A stretch of 64,000 nucleotides of DNA from positions 1,280,001 to 1,344,000 of the forward strand of contig NZ_CP104311.1 in assembly GCF_036864975.1 (NCBI RefSeq), read 5' to 3'. Of the stretch, positions 54,297 through 62,117 are shown in pieces. Position 1 is the first letter of the stretch. Each line of letters starts with the position of its first letter. This stretch comes from Methylococcus capsulatus. Lineage in GTDB: Bacteria; Pseudomonadota; Gammaproteobacteria; Methylococcales; Methylococcaceae. The translations under genes and the position numbers were made by a program. The notes beneath the pieces were generated by a model, which saw only the letters and a program-made list of their open reading frames with translations, did not search any database and was not told the DNA's origin.

Positions 54297-54923
54297 ATGA
54301 TCAAGACGCTCGCCAACCAGGTGATCGCGCTGGCCGGACTGGCCCAGGCCACCTACCTTGTCAAACAGATCGCCCAGCGGGGCACCGCGGATGCCGGCGA
54401 CCTGGACGCCGTCGTCCGCAGCGTGTTCGCGATCGATGCCGATGACGTGCCGGCCGTTTACGGCGGGATCGAACGGCTCAAGACGGGATTGCAGCTCCTG
54501 GATCGCCAGCTCGCGGGCTTCGAGCCCCCCGATGCGGAACTGGCGCGTTATGGCGCCACCCTGATCCTGCTGGAGCGCAAGCTCGTCAGCGACCGCCGCA
54601 TGCTCGAGACCCTCCGCACCGGGATCGAGCAGGTCAAGGAGCAGGCCGAGTATTTCGGCGAGCTCAACGACACCGTCTACGCCAACCTGGCCGACCTCTA
54701 TCAGCGCACGGTCAGCCAGCTGAGGCCTCGCGTCATGGTCAATGGCCAGCCGTCCTATCTCACCAACAGCGCCAACGCCAACCGTATCCGTGCGCTGCTC
54801 CTGGCCGGCATCCGTTCGGTGGTGTTGTGGCGCCAGTGTGGCGGCGCGCGTTGGAAGCTTCTGTTCCAGCGCAGCGCCATGCGCAAGGAGGCGCGGCGGC
54901 TGCTTCAGGCGTCGCAGCGATAA
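54297..54923 (+). CDS. hflD: High frequency lysogenization protein HflD homologue
   Basis: A 208-residue helical protein of the HflD family. Signature segments are LAGLAQATYLVKQIAQRG near the start, GATLILLERKLVSDRRM, and SANANRIRALLLAGIRSVVLWRQ near the end, followed by a basic tail. Length is close to the 213 residues of E. coli HflD. In E. coli it sits with mnmA and purB, which are absent here. The start at ATG 54297 is preceded by AGGAAAT. Confidence 0.9.
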   Translation: MIKTLANQVIALAGLAQATYLVKQIAQRGTADAGDLDAVVRSVFAIDADDVPAVYGGIERLKTGLQLLDRQLAGFEPPDAELARYGATLILLERKLVSDRRMLETLRTGIEQVKEQAEYFGELNDTVYANLADLYQRTVSQLRPRVMVNGQPSYLTNSANANRIRALLLAGIRSVVLWRQCGGARWKLLFQRSAMRKEARRLLQASQR

Positions 54924-54934
54924 GGCGGGGGCGC

Positions 54935-55267
54935 TTATCCTGCCGACGGTTTGGCGGGTGCCGCTGATGCGTCCGTATCCTGTGCCGGCCCTTCTTTTCG
55001 GTCGGCATGCCCCAGGCTCCTGCCGGGGGCAATCTCGTCCCGCACGAGCCGTTTCAGTTCGGTGATTTCCGGAAAGCGTCCCTGCTCCTTGCGCGACCAG
55101 ATCAGCGTGTCGTCAGCCCATACCTCGAAGATGCCGCCCGTCCCGGGTTTTAAGGTCAGTTCGCCAATCTCTTGATCGAAGGTCGTCAACAGCTCCTGCG
55201 CCATCCAGGCCGCACGTAGTAACCAGCGGCATTGGGTGCAGTAGCGGATTTCGACGCGGTTGTTCAT
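54935..55267 (-). CDS. SelW/Rdx family thioredoxin-like protein (Cys form)
   Basis: A 110-residue protein with the Rdx start VEIRYCTQCRWLLRAAWM, in which CTQC is the redox motif with cysteine in place of selenocysteine. Conserved later parts are GGIFEVWADDTLIWSRKEQG and FPEITELKRLVRDEI. The final 25 residues are a low-complexity Ala/Pro tail. A role in thiol redox is inferred from the fold. Confidence 0.85.
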   Translation of the reverse strand: MNNRVEIRYCTQCRWLLRAAWMAQELLTTFDQEIGELTLKPGTGGIFEVWADDTLIWSRKEQGRFPEITELKRLVRDEIAPGRSLGHADRKEGPAQDTDASAAPAKPSAG

Positions 55268-55568
55268 GGTGTCTCCCGAAGTGGTCAGTGCTTGGGTTGC
55301 GTGCCGGTGGCGGCGCTTCGTTCAAGGCCATCGCCGGGCGTGAATGCGCTGCTAGCGTGCCTGCGTCAGTGCAACGGCCGCGGAAGGGGAGCGGTTTCCC
55401 CCGCAGATTGCCGGTGGCTCAAGTCGATGGCAAGGATTTTATCGACATGAGCCGGCGCCGTGTCGCCATACCTCAGAGCTGCGCGTTCATGATCCACGCC
55501 CACTTTCCTAACCAACTCAGCGCCCCGTTTGTCGCATTCCGGACAAGGCCGGCCGCCTGCAGTGGATT

Positions 55569-55584
55569 TGTGCTCCACTAAACA
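55569..55584 (+). promoter_or_regulatory. NifA upstream activator site
   Basis: TGT-N10-ACA, the consensus NifA binding site, occurs exactly once in the gap, ending 56 bases before the sigma-54 promoter. The spacing suits activation from the same helix face with DNA bending. Confidence 0.7.
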
Positions 55585-55640
55585 CACTCAAATCGTGTGG
55601 TTATGCAATCAAAGGATTGTTTTTGCGAGATATCCATTTG

Positions 55641-55656
55641 TGGTACGCCGATTGCT
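55641..55656 (+). promoter_or_regulatory. Sigma-54 (-24/-12) promoter of nifB operon
   Basis: TGGTACGCCGATTGCT matches the TGG-Y-AC-N5-TTGCW consensus, with GG at 55642-55643 and GC at 55654-55655 separated by ten bases. It precedes the nifB start by about 127 bases. The NifA site lies upstream. Confidence 0.85.
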
Positions 55657-55782
55657 TGGGTCTGGTCGTGAGTGTCTACCAGTGTTCCGCACCGGGCGCT
55701 TCAAGCCGGTGGGTAGCGAACGAATTCAAGGGGCGTGGCGGGACGAAGCAGCGACGGGCAAACGAATTTAAGGAGTCTAGCA

Positions 55783-57351
55783 ATGCAAACAGTGCAGAAC
55801 CATACGGGGTCGGAGTCCGCTGGCATCAACGCCGCGGTGAATGTCGATGAGATCATGCAGAAGGTCGCAGAGCACAAGGGCTGCGGCACTTCGGGCGGTT
55901 CCGGCAAGGCGAGCTGCGGCTCGGGAGCGGGCGAGAATGATCTGCCGCCGGAAATCTGGGAGAAGGTGAAGAACCATCCCTGCTACAGCGAAGAGGCGCA
56001 CCACCACTATGCGCGCATGCATGTGGCGGTGGCACCGGCCTGCAACATCCAGTGCAACTATTGCAACCGCAAGTACGATTGTGCCAACGAGAGCCGGCCG
56101 GGCGTGGTGAGCGAAAAACTGACTCCGGAACAGGCGGCGAAGAAGGTACTGGCGGTGGCTTCCACCATCCCGCAGATGACGGTGCTCGGCATCGCCGGCC
56201 CCGGCGATCCGCTGGCCAATCCGGAAAAGACCTTCAAGACCTTCGAGTTGATCGCCAAGACCGCCCCGGACATCAAGCTGTGCGTGTCCACCAACGGTCT
56301 GGCCCTGCCCGATCACGTCGACCGGCTGTCTCAATACAACATCGATCATGTCACTATCACCATCAACATGGTCGATCCGGAGGTGGGCGCCAAGATTTAT
56401 CCCTGGATCTACTACAACAAGAAACGCTACACCGGCGTGGATGCGGCGAAGATTCTCAGCGAACGCCAGTTGCAGGGCCTGGAGATGCTGACCGAACGCG
56501 GGATTCTGTCGAAGATCAACTCGGTGATGATCCCCGGCATCAATGACGAGCATCTGGTCGAGGTCAACAAGGCGGTGAAGTCGCGTGGCGCCTTCCTGCA
56601 CAACATCATGCCGCTGATCTCGGCGCCGGAGCACGGCACCGTGTTCGGTTTGACCGGTCAGCGTGGCCCGACGGCGCAGGAGCTCAAGGCCTTGCAGGAC
56701 AAGTGCGAAGGCGAAATGAACATGATGCGCCACTGCCGCCAGTGCCGCGCCGATGCGGTGGGCCTGTTGGGCGAGGACCGTAGCGCGGAGTTCACCACGG
56801 ACAAGATCATGGCGATGGAAGTCAACTATGACCTTGACGCCCGCAAAGCATATCAGGAAGCCGTGGAAAAGGAACGCCAAGCGGTGGTGGCAGCCAAGCG
56901 GGAAGAACTGCAGACCCTAGCCGGGGCGCATTCCGACATTAAGATGCTGATCGCTGTAGCGACCAAGGGCGGCGGCAAAGTCAACGAGCACTTCGGCCAT
57001 GCCAGCGAGTTCCAGATCTACGAGCTGTCTACGGCAGGCGCCAAGTTCGTCGGGCACCGCCGGGTGGACCTGTACTGCCAGGGCGGCTACGGCGAGGAGG
57101 ATGCGCTGGGCACGGTGATCCGCGCCATCAACGACTGCCATGCAGTGTTCGTGGCCAAGATCGGTGGCTGTCCGAAGAGTGACCTCAAGGCGGCGGGTAT
57201 CGATCCGGTGGACCAATATGCCGGTCAGTTCATCGAGCAGTCGGCGATCGCCTACTTCAAGGAGTATCTCGACAAGGTCGCGTCCGGCGAAATCGAGCAC
57301 GTGGCCAAGGGCGATGCGGTGATCCGCCAGGGCGCTCTGATCGCGGCTTGA
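55783..57351 (+). CDS. nifB: Nitrogenase cofactor biosynthesis protein NifB
   Basis: A 522-residue radical SAM protein that fuses two Fe-S clusters and inserts carbide to make NifB-co, the precursor of FeMo-co. The radical SAM cysteines are in [10 protein letters not shown] (Cys87, 91, 94). [13 protein letters not shown] is the typical SAM/GGE-equivalent segment. A C-terminal NifX-like domain starts near residue 385 ([20 protein letters not shown]). AAGGAG eight bases upstream fixes the start at ATG 55783. It is first in a long operon. Confidence 0.98.
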   Translation: MQTVQNHTGSESAGINAAVNVDEIMQKVAEHKGCGTSGGSGKASCGSGAGENDLPPEIWEKVKNHPCYSEEAHHHYARMHVAVAPACNIQCNYCNRKYDCANESRPGVVSEKLTPEQAAKKVLAVASTIPQMTVLGIAGPGDPLANPEKTFKTFELIAKTAPDIKLCVSTNGLALPDHVDRLSQYNIDHVTITINMVDPEVGAKIYPWIYYNKKRYTGVDAAKILSERQLQGLEMLTERGILSKINSVMIPGINDEHLVEVNKAVKSRGAFLHNIMPLISAPEHGTVFGLTGQRGPTAQELKALQDKCEGEMNMMRHCRQCRADAVGLLGEDRSAEFTTDKIMAMEVNYDLDARKAYQEAVEKERQAVVAAKREELQTLAGAHSDIKMLIAVATKGGGKVNEHFGHASEFQIYELSTAGAKFVGHRRVDLYCQGGYGEEDALGTVIRAINDCHAVFVAKIGGCPKSDLKAAGIDPVDQYAGQFIEQSAIAYFKEYLDKVASGEIEHVAKGDAVIRQGALIAA

Positions 57352-57376
57352 GACGGCAGTTGAGAAAGGCGGGTTC

Positions 57377-57451
57377 CTTCACCCCAATTCCTCTCCCACA
57401 GAGGAGGGGCTCTAAGCTCCCTTCTCCCTGTGGGAGAAGGGGGGATGAGGG
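57377..57451. repeat. REP-like palindromic repeat
   Basis: CTTCACCCCAATTCCTCTCC and a complementary arm GAGAAGGGGGGATGAGGG flank a central ACAG...CTGTGG region, forming a long imperfect hairpin between nifB and the ferredoxin gene. It resembles the widespread CTCTCCC-rich intergenic palindromes of proteobacteria. It may stabilise the nifB message end. Confidence 0.6.
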
Positions 57452-57472
57452 TGCCCCCCAGGAGTTTGAAAC

Positions 57473-57697
57473 ATGGCTTACAAGATAGTCGAAGAAAACT
57501 GCACGGGTTGTTGCGCATGTGAGCCGGAGTGTCCGAACCAGGCCATTTCGGAAACGAGCAACGGGCTGTTCGTGATCGACCCGGCCAAGTGCACGGAATG
57601 CATCGGTCATTACGACGAACCGCAGTGTGTGGCGGTGTGTCCCATCGACCTCACCTGCATCATTGACGATAACTACCCGCGATACGAAGCGGCTTAA
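57473..57697 (+). CDS. fdxN: 2[4Fe-4S] ferredoxin of the nif cluster
   Basis: A 74-residue ferredoxin with cysteine motifs [12 protein letters not shown] and [18 protein letters not shown], enough for two [4Fe-4S] clusters. It directly follows nifB, the usual place of FdxN-type ferredoxins that supply electrons to NifB or nitrogenase. It begins [10 protein letters not shown]. The insertion between the second-cluster cysteines is characteristic of the nif-linked type. Confidence 0.92.
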   Translation: MAYKIVEENCTGCCACEPECPNQAISETSNGLFVIDPAKCTECIGHYDEPQCVAVCPIDLTCIIDDNYPRYEAA

Positions 57698-57708
57698 GGG
57701 GAACATTC

Positions 57709-58092
57709 ATGGATCTGACCATCACTCCGAGTGCGGAAAAGTTCATTCAGCGCATGGTGCGTTTCGGCGGCGCCGGCCCCGACGCCGGTTTCAGGCTGGT
57801 TGTCAGTCCTGGGGGCTGTTCCGGCCTGGCTTCGGAGTTCAGCATCGAAGCCGCGCCCTTGCCGGGCGATGCCGTCGTCACCGTCCAGGGGCTGAAGCTG
57901 TTCCTGCCCGCGGAGAGTCGCTTGCTGCTGCAGGGTGTGACCATGGACTTCAAGGACACCCCGCTGCAGAGCGGTCTGGTATTCATCGACCCGAAAGCGA
58001 CGGGTTGCGGAAGCTGCGGCAGCAGCGCATCTGCACCGGTTCCGGGCGAGGGTTCCGTGGGAATCGCCAGCATTCCCATCAAGAGCGCCTGA
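57709..58092 (+). CDS. HesB/IscA-family Fe-S assembly protein (nif-associated)
   Basis: A 127-residue A-type carrier: SPGGCSGLASEF supplies the first conserved cysteine and ATGCGSCGSS the C-terminal C-G-x-C pair. It fits Nif-IscA proteins that carry clusters to nitrogenase parts. A Ser/Ala/Gly-rich tail follows the last cysteine. The ATG has AAGGGG upstream and is 12 bases after the ferredoxin gene. Confidence 0.9.
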   Translation: MDLTITPSAEKFIQRMVRFGGAGPDAGFRLVVSPGGCSGLASEFSIEAAPLPGDAVVTVQGLKLFLPAESRLLLQGVTMDFKDTPLQSGLVFIDPKATGCGSCGSSASAPVPGEGSVGIASIPIKSA

Positions 58093-58104
58093 GACCCGGC
58101 GGCA

Positions 58105-58644
58105 ATGGTTATGGCCCACAGCGCAGTACTGGAGGCAGAGCCGGTCTTGGGCGAGGCGGCTGCCGAGTGCCTGGGCGAGGGTCTGCCTGCCGAAGCGGAG
58201 CGGCATCTGCATCTGGCCGGACAGAACTACCACCGGGACGAGGTGGCGCTGGGGCATCTGCAGGCGGCCTGGGAGCTTGCGCCGGGGCATGCGGCGGTCT
58301 ACATCGGCAAGTACCGGTTCTACTTCTACAAGAATCGGCTGGCCGACGCTCTGGAAATCGCCAAAGAGTGCCTGGTGAAGGCGGCGCTCGACAATGGCAT
58401 GTCCCCCGATTGGCGGGAGGCTAAGCCGACGGATGCAAATTTCACCAGCTTCGAGGCCATCCTGCCGCGGTTTTTCCTGTTCACACTCAAAGGCTATGCC
58501 TATTTGCAGATGCGCTTAGGCAACCTGGAAGAAGGCCGGACCGCGGTCGAGAAACTGCTGGAGCTGGATCCTACGGACAAGCTCGGCGGCAAAGTATTGA
58601 TGGGCGTCCTGGAGAGGCAGGCCAATGGGGACGACGAGGAATGA
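58105..58644 (+). CDS. TPR-type protein of the nif cluster
   Basis: A 179-residue helical protein with two or three tetratricopeptide-like units, for example ALGHLQAAWELAPGHAAVYI and LEEGRTAVEKLLELDPTDK. Such proteins are found beside nifB in other diazotrophs, with unknown specific role; protein binding is likely. Two in-frame ATGs (58105, 58111) are close and either may be used. It overlaps the next gene by 20 bases. Confidence 0.75.
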   Translation: MVMAHSAVLEAEPVLGEAAAECLGEGLPAEAERHLHLAGQNYHRDEVALGHLQAAWELAPGHAAVYIGKYRFYFYKNRLADALEIAKECLVKAALDNGMSPDWREAKPTDANFTSFEAILPRFFLFTLKGYAYLQMRLGNLEEGRTAVEKLLELDPTDKLGGKVLMGVLERQANGDDEE

Positions 58645-59416
58645 GATCGAGGAGGCGCGCGACTGGCAGGGCAATCTGCTGGATTGTAGCCGCTGCGAGC
58701 AGCGGGAAGGGCTGACCGAAGGTCGCTGCCATCTCGGTCACGCCTGTGTGCACGATCGCTACGCCCGCCGTATCGACCGGTTCTTCAGGTGGAATCCGGA
58801 TCTGGCCAAGGTTTATCTGGATCACCCGTATTTCGAGACCCGGGCGGTGGCGGCCAAGCATGTGGAGCTGTTCTACCTGCCGCGGCTGGTCGGGGATCCG
58901 GACGAGACCGTCCGGCAGAGCGTGGCCCAACGCCTGCCCGTGCGCTCCAAGCAGTTCGAAATCCTCCGGCGCGATCCGCACCGGGACGTCCGGGTCAGAG
59001 TGGCCGAGCGGTTGGAGCCGGGCGATTTGGCTACGATGATCGCGGACGAGGATTATTTCGTCAGGCAGATCGTGGCACGGCGCCTGCCACCCGGTCTGCT
59101 GGTGAAGATGGTCCATGATCCCGACCCGGAGGTGCGTAAAGTGGTGGCGCAGCGCATTGCGCCGGAATGGCTGCCAACGCTGGCGGCGGATACGGAGATG
59201 CCGGTCCGGCTGGCGGCGGTCAGACGCATGGACAACAAGCAGTTGAGGCAGCTCGTCAAGGACCCCGACTGGCGTCTGCGTTACGAGGTCGCCAGCCGGC
59301 TTGAGCTCGCCGACCTGGAGCCCCTGCGCGCCGACCCCGACCAGGCGGTGCGGGAGCTGGTGGCGCAGCGGCTTAACGAACCACAGACCGGCGGCGTTTT
59401 GCCGGAGGCCTGCTAG
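58625..59416 (+). CDS. Leucine-rich variant (LRV) Fe-S protein of the nif cluster
   Basis: A 263-residue protein. The N-terminus has four cysteines (CSRCEQREG, then RCHLGHAC), the [4Fe-4S] site of the LRV_FeS family, followed by about seven LRV repeats of roughly 24 residues with the V-R-x-x-V-A-x-R pattern (VRVRVAERL, VRQIVARRL, VRKVVAQRI). Azotobacter has such a protein near nifB. It overlaps the TPR gene by 20 bases, which suggests coupled synthesis. Function in maturation is inferred. Confidence 0.88.
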   Translation: MGTTRNEIEEARDWQGNLLDCSRCEQREGLTEGRCHLGHACVHDRYARRIDRFFRWNPDLAKVYLDHPYFETRAVAAKHVELFYLPRLVGDPDETVRQSVAQRLPVRSKQFEILRRDPHRDVRVRVAERLEPGDLATMIADEDYFVRQIVARRLPPGLLVKMVHDPDPEVRKVVAQRIAPEWLPTLAADTEMPVRLAAVRRMDNKQLRQLVKDPDWRLRYEVASRLELADLEPLRADPDQAVRELVAQRLNEPQTGGVLPEAC

Positions 59417-59437
59417 AGATGAATCGAGGGGATAGCC

Positions 59438-59758
59438 ATGGGTGATATCAGTCGAGACAGCGATAGTATGGAATTGAACGACCCGCCGAAATTCAATTTC
59501 GGCGAAAAGGTCAAGTCCAAGAAGGTAGTGCGCAACGACGGCACTTTCACCGGTGCCGAAATCGGCGAAGTGCTGGTCAAGAAGGGCGAGGTCGGTTACG
59601 TCAAGAGCATCAATACCTTTCTCCAGCAGTTCTATATCTATGCGGTCGACTTCCCCGAACGGGGTTACGCGGTCGGTATGAAGGGGAGGGAACTGGAGTC
59701 AGTCGACAATCCGCCGCCGCCGAAGCAGACGGCCGAACCCAAAGAGGAAGCCGCATGA
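59438..59758 (+). CDS. nifZ: NifZ family protein (first copy)
   Basis: A 106-residue protein with the NifZ core FNFGEKVKSKKVVRNDGTF, EIGEVLVKKGEVGYVKSI and QFYIYAVDFPERGYAVGMKG. NifZ assists formation of the second P-cluster in NifDK. GAGGGG upstream supports ATG 59438. It overlaps the second NifZ gene by four bases. Confidence 0.9.
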   Translation: MGDISRDSDSMELNDPPKFNFGEKVKSKKVVRNDGTFTGAEIGEVLVKKGEVGYVKSINTFLQQFYIYAVDFPERGYAVGMKGRELESVDNPPPPKQTAEPKEEAA

Positions 59759-60024
59759 TCGACCAACGCGCTCCGATCTATCAGTGGGGACAGAAGGTTT
59801 CTACGGAAGTCGATATCTTCAACGACGGCAGCTATCCCGATCACGAGCCCGAGGCTCTGTTGGTCGCGGCCGGCACCGAGGGCGAAATCGTCCAGATCGG
59901 CCATCACGAGGAAGCCAACATCCCGGTGTATCTGGTCGAATTTCCTGGTGGTTATGTCGTTGGCTGTTTCGAGGAGGAACTGCGCTCGGAAAAGAAAACG
60001 GTCCAGGTGGCGGGACTGCTCTAG
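59755..60024 (+). CDS. nifZ: NifZ family protein (second copy)
   Basis: An 89-residue protein with the same core, YQWGQKVSTEVDIFNDGSYP, EGEIVQIGHHEEANIPVYLV and FPGGYVVGCFEEEL. It is shorter at both ends than the first copy. The ATG overlaps the first gene stop (ATGA). Two adjacent nifZ genes suggest duplication or a heteromeric partner. Confidence 0.85.
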   Translation: MIDQRAPIYQWGQKVSTEVDIFNDGSYPDHEPEALLVAAGTEGEIVQIGHHEEANIPVYLVEFPGGYVVGCFEEELRSEKKTVQVAGLL

Positions 60025-60069
60025 CGGATGGCGGCGGTGAGCCGGGTCAGCCAGTACGGAGGCGGCGTC

Positions 60070-60414
60070 ATGGGCAGCATTCAGGCGATAGCGAATCCTC
60101 AACCCAACGAGCTGGATCTGAAACGCATCGAGCGTGCCATCCAGGCCCGCAAGCGCTACCGCTACGTCACTCCCGAGGTGCATCCGACCGAGGACGGCTA
60201 TTTGATCCAGAGTTCCTGCTGTTCTCGCAACATCGATCCCAACGGCGGCGTCATCGACATCGCCCTGCTGGAGTTCAAGCCGAACCGTGGTTGCTGGTGG
60301 CTGTACCACAAGGATCACACGATCGGACATTGGATCATGCACGGCGAGTACCGCTCGCTGCAGCAGATCCTGGCGCTGCTGAACGAAGACCCGAACAGGC
60401 GGTTCTGGCAATGA
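60070..60414 (+). CDS. Nif-cluster conserved protein (DUF3024-like)
   Basis: A 114-residue protein. ATG 60070 has GGAGG six bases upstream; the in-frame ATG at 60028 has none. Features are RYVTPEVHPTEDGYLIQS, a CCSRN motif and GVIDIALLEF, then a Trp-rich part (GCWWLYHKDHTIGHWIMH). It resembles DUF3024 proteins found with nif genes. The vicinal cysteines could be redox or metal sites. Function unknown. It overlaps nifS by four bases. Confidence 0.75.
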   Translation: MGSIQAIANPQPNELDLKRIERAIQARKRYRYVTPEVHPTEDGYLIQSSCCSRNIDPNGGVIDIALLEFKPNRGCWWLYHKDHTIGHWIMHGEYRSLQQILALLNEDPNRRFWQ

Positions 60415-61559
60415 GCGAGACTTCGATTTACCTGGACAACAACGCCACGACACGGCCGGCTCCGGAATGCGTGGCGGCGATGACGGCCTGCCTCCAGATG
60501 CATTATGGCAACCCCTCCAGCAAGCATCATCTGGGCGATGCCGCAAAAATGGAGGTCACCGCTGCGCGGGCCAAGCTCGCCGCGCTGCTGGGCGCCTCTC
60601 CGGCAGAGATCGTGTTCACCAGCGGTGGTACCGAATCCATCCAGCAGGCCATCCTCGGCGCACTGGCCTTGGCGGCAGACAAGCGCCGGGTGGTGACCAG
60701 CGCAGTAGAGCATCCGGCAACCTTGCTTCTGCTAAAGCATCTGGAAGCGCAGGGGCTCGAAGTGATCCGTCTGCCGGTCGATCAGCAGGGGCGGCTCGAC
60801 CTCGCCATGCTGGATACCGCGCTCACCGCCGATACCGGCTTGTTGAGCCTGATGTGGGCCAACAACGAAACCGGCGTGCTGTTTCCCATCGCGGAAGCGG
60901 CGGCGCTGGCGGCGAGCCGGGGGGTGCTGTTCCATTGCGATGCGGTCCAGGCCGTAGGCAAGCTGCCCATCGATTTGAGCAAGGTGCCGCTGGATTTCCT
61001 CTCCCTGTCCGGACACAAACTGCATGGCCCCAAAGGCATTGGCGCGCTGTTCGTGCGGAAGGGCCGCAAACTGCCGCCGCTGCTGTTCGGCCACCAGGAG
61101 CGAGGGCGCCGTGGCAGCACAGAGAATGTACCGGCCATTGTGGGGCTGGGCGTGGCGGCGGAACTGGCGGCTGAACATTTGGCGAACGGTGTTGACGACA
61201 TCGCCCGGCTGCGTGACCGCCTGGAAAGCCGCCTGCTCGCTGCGTTGCCAGGGGCTTCGGTGAACGGTGCCGGTGCGCCTCGGGTGGACGGGACGTCCAG
61301 CCTGAATCTCGGGAATGTCGAAGCCGAGCTGGTGCTGGTCAAGCTGGACCGTGCCGGGGTCTGCGCATCTGCTGGAGCGGCCTGCAGCGCGGGTGGTACG
61401 GAACCTTCCCACGTGTTAATGGCGATGGGGCTGGGGACGGAGGGAGCTTTGGCCACCCTCCGTTTTTCATTGAGCCGTTACACCACAGTGGCTGAGGTGG
61501 ATGCCGTGTGCAGCTTGTTGCCGGAGATCGTACGCAGCCTGCTGGCTGAGGCGGCGTGA
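60411..61559 (+). CDS. nifS: Cysteine desulfurase NifS
   Basis: A 382-residue PLP enzyme that releases sulfur from cysteine for nitrogenase clusters. IYLDNNATTRPAPE is the family N-terminus, LSLSGHKLHGPKGIGAL carries the PLP lysine, and ASAGAACSAG the active-site cysteine in the NifS-type loop. ATG 60411 overlaps the upstream stop. The NifU scaffold gene is not in this window. Confidence 0.96.
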   Translation: MSETSIYLDNNATTRPAPECVAAMTACLQMHYGNPSSKHHLGDAAKMEVTAARAKLAALLGASPAEIVFTSGGTESIQQAILGALALAADKRRVVTSAVEHPATLLLLKHLEAQGLEVIRLPVDQQGRLDLAMLDTALTADTGLLSLMWANNETGVLFPIAEAAALAASRGVLFHCDAVQAVGKLPIDLSKVPLDFLSLSGHKLHGPKGIGALFVRKGRKLPPLLFGHQERGRRGSTENVPAIVGLGVAAELAAEHLANGVDDIARLRDRLESRLLAALPGASVNGAGAPRVDGTSSLNLGNVEAELVLVKLDRAGVCASAGAACSAGGTEPSHVLMAMGLGTEGALATLRFSLSRYTTVAEVDAVCSLLPEIVRSLLAEAA

Positions 61560-61617
61560 TCCCCGGCCGATATTGAAACGACCGATCGATTTTTTCAACC
61601 TCTGACCCGGAGTCTTC

Positions 61618-61836
61618 ATGAAGGTAATGATTCGTAGAAACGCCGCTGGCGAACTGTCCGCCTATGTCCCCAAGAAAGACCTGGAGGAGCCGATCGTGTC
61701 CCAGGAGAAACCGGAAATGTGGGGGGGCACGGTGACGCTGGCCAACGGCTGGCAGCTCGTCCTTCCGGAAATGGCCGAAGGCACGACGTTGCCGATCACG
61801 GTCGATGCCAGGAAGCTCGCGGGGAGCGACGACTGA
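61618..61836 (+). CDS. nifT: NifT/FixU family protein
   Basis: A 72-residue protein with the family pattern MKVMIRRNAAGELSAYVPKK, WGGTVTLANGWQLVLPEM and ITVDARKLAGS. Its role is not settled in other species. ATG 61618 follows a 58-base gap after nifS. Confidence 0.93.
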   Translation: MKVMIRRNAAGELSAYVPKKDLEEPIVSQEKPEMWGGTVTLANGWQLVLPEMAEGTTLPITVDARKLAGSDD

Positions 61837-61838
61837 CC

Positions 61839-62117
61839 ATGGCGCTCACGACGGAAACGCTCGAGCGGATTCGGAACCAGCTCGGCACCGAGGCCACGGC
61901 GGCGGAGCAGGTCTCCGCCTTGCGCCGGGCTTTTCCCGGTCTGTCCGTGACCCGTTGCGATGCCGCCGACATCGATACGGAGACGCCGGTGCTCGAAACG
62001 ACCCGGTTCAATCTGTATCTACTCGATGCCGCCGATCATTGTGCCCACGTGACTGCCGACCTGAACCGTGCCACCGGCCTGATTCTGGCCGAGAAATCCA
62101 AGGGAGCGGCGACATGA
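61839..62117 (+). CDS. Nif-cluster conserved small protein
   Basis: A 92-residue soluble protein, MALTTETLERIRNQLGTEAT at the start and FNLYLLDAADHCAHVTADL near the end. It lies between nifT and a DegT-family gene and overlaps the latter by four bases. It resembles small uncharacterised proteins of nif clusters (possibly the DUF6129 group); I cannot confirm the family. The open frame extends to 61719 within nifT. Confidence 0.65.
   Translation: MALTTETLERIRNQLGTEATAAEQVSALRRAFPGLSVTRCDAADIDTETPVLETTRFNLYLLDAADHCAHVTADLNRATGLILAEKSKGAAT

Larger units (their letters stand above)
55268..55782. other. Intergenic region and nifB promoter
   Basis: No gene is supported before the nif promoter; a minus frame at 55366-55587 overlaps the NifA site and has no good ribosome site. 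The region holds the NifA upstream site, the sigma-54 promoter and a direct repeat AACGAATT(C/T)AAGG at 55719 and 55761. GCAATC/GATTGT around 55605-55620 is a short inverted repeat that could bend or bind between the activator site and promoter. Confidence 0.5.

Noticed and set aside
55366-55587. 73-residue minus-strand frame upstream of nifB
   Set aside because: It overlaps the NifA site and has no ribosome site.
57377-57451. CRISPR or tandem array
   Set aside because: It is a single palindrome without spaced copies; no CRISPR-like array is present anywhere in the window.
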